8,686 bases of DNA from an uncultured Burkholderiales bacterium (GTDB lineage Bacteria; Pseudomonadota; Gammaproteobacteria; Burkholderiales; Burkholderiaceae): assembly GCA_946480465.1 (NCBI GenBank), contig CAMLJY010000146.1, forward strand, positions 1-8,686. Reading direction: 5' to 3'. The notes under the pieces are model-generated. The model was not told where the DNA came from and searched no databases. It saw nothing but the letters and a program-made list of their open reading frames with translations. A program made the position numbers and the translations under genes. Below, piece after piece: positions 8,545-8,686 of the stretch (position 1 is its first letter; every line of letters starts with the position of its first letter).

Positions 8545-8686
8545 GCGCTTGCAATCTCCTCGGCGCGCCGGCCCAGCCGCAGCATCAGCTGCGTGACCGC
8601 CACCATCAGCACGAACAGGCAGAAGGCCACCGCCGAGGCCTGGCCCAGGTTCCACCAGCGGAAGCCTTCCTCGTACATCAGGTACA
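8541..8686 (-). CDS. Carbohydrate ABC transporter permease, MalF type, C-terminal end only
   Basis: Only the last 47 residues lie in the window; the rest is to the right. They contain YEEGFRWWNLGQASAVAF followed by one hydrophobic helix (about AFCLFVLMVAVTQLML) and a short basic tail ending AEEIASA. This is the usual ending of MalF-type permeases, where an aromatic loop and 'G-x-A-S-A' precede the last helix. The position immediately before a MalG-type gene, with a 4-base ATGA overlap, matches the normal order of these importer operons. The fragment is too short to identify the sugar. Confidence 0.85.
   Translation of the reverse strand, partial: YLMYEEGFRWWNLGQASAVAFCLFVLMVAVTQLMLRLGRRAEEIASA
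8556..8561 (-). promoter_or_regulatory. Ribosome binding site of the MalG-type permease
   Basis: The minus strand reads GAGGAG eleven bases before the ATG at 8544, inside the last codons of the MalF-type gene. The spacing is slightly long, but it supports 8544 as the start over 8655. Confidence 0.6.

Noticed and set aside
7724..8554. N-terminal extension of the glycosidase-like protein to 8554
   Set aside because: The extra residues are the permease gene read in another frame, and the signal peptide starts exactly at 7723.
8545..8655. Start of the MalG-type permease at 8655
   Set aside because: The added 37 residues have no permease character and overlap the real MalF-type C-terminus in another frame; 8544 has a ribosome site and the usual length.

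Overview
This window comes from a very GC-rich (hand-counted lines of the main genes reach 75-80 %) Gram-negative bacterium. The gene content (ExeA/GspA and GspB of type II secretion, a PAS/sigma-54 activator, a MalFG-type sugar ABC importer) and the protein style suggest a betaproteobacterium of the order Burkholderiales. That taxonomic reading is inference from family resemblance, not a database result.

Layout. (1) Positions 1-2252, minus strand: the two-gene gspA-gspB (exeA-exeB) operon. The genes overlap by one base, and gspB runs off the left edge inside an Ala-Pro repeat made of nine exact TGGTGC hexamers. (2) 2383-2844, minus strand: a small unrecognised membrane-anchored protein with four cysteines. 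Its DNA is clearly poorer in GC (about 59 % over 2401-2760) than its neighbours. (3) 2845-3115: a divergent intergenic region with three perfect palindromes. (4) 3116-4657, plus strand: a PAS-AAA+-Fis sigma-54-dependent activator. (5) 4658-4774: a short convergent gap with a hexanucleotide repeat and two hairpins. (6) 4775-8686, minus strand: a sugar-uptake operon, read right to left as the end of a MalF-type permease, a complete MalG-type permease and a 982-residue exported (alpha/alpha)6 glycosidase-like protein with carbohydrate-binding-type domains. These three genes are joined by two 4-base ATGA overlaps.

How they work together. GspA and GspB form the inner-membrane complex that helps the type II secretin assemble through peptidoglycan. 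The right-hand operon looks like a glycan cleavage-and-uptake unit: an exported hydrolase would release sugars and the ABC importer would take them up. The solute-binding protein and probably the first permease half lie to the right of the window. The sigma-54 activator has no visible target: I found no convincing -24/-12 element in any intergenic region here.

The most interesting items are the 982-residue multi-domain glycosidase-like protein of unknown specificity, the orphan low-GC gene, the palindrome-rich divergent region, and the in-frame Ala-Pro microsatellite in gspB. I saw no RNA genes, insertion sequences, CRISPR arrays or defence system.
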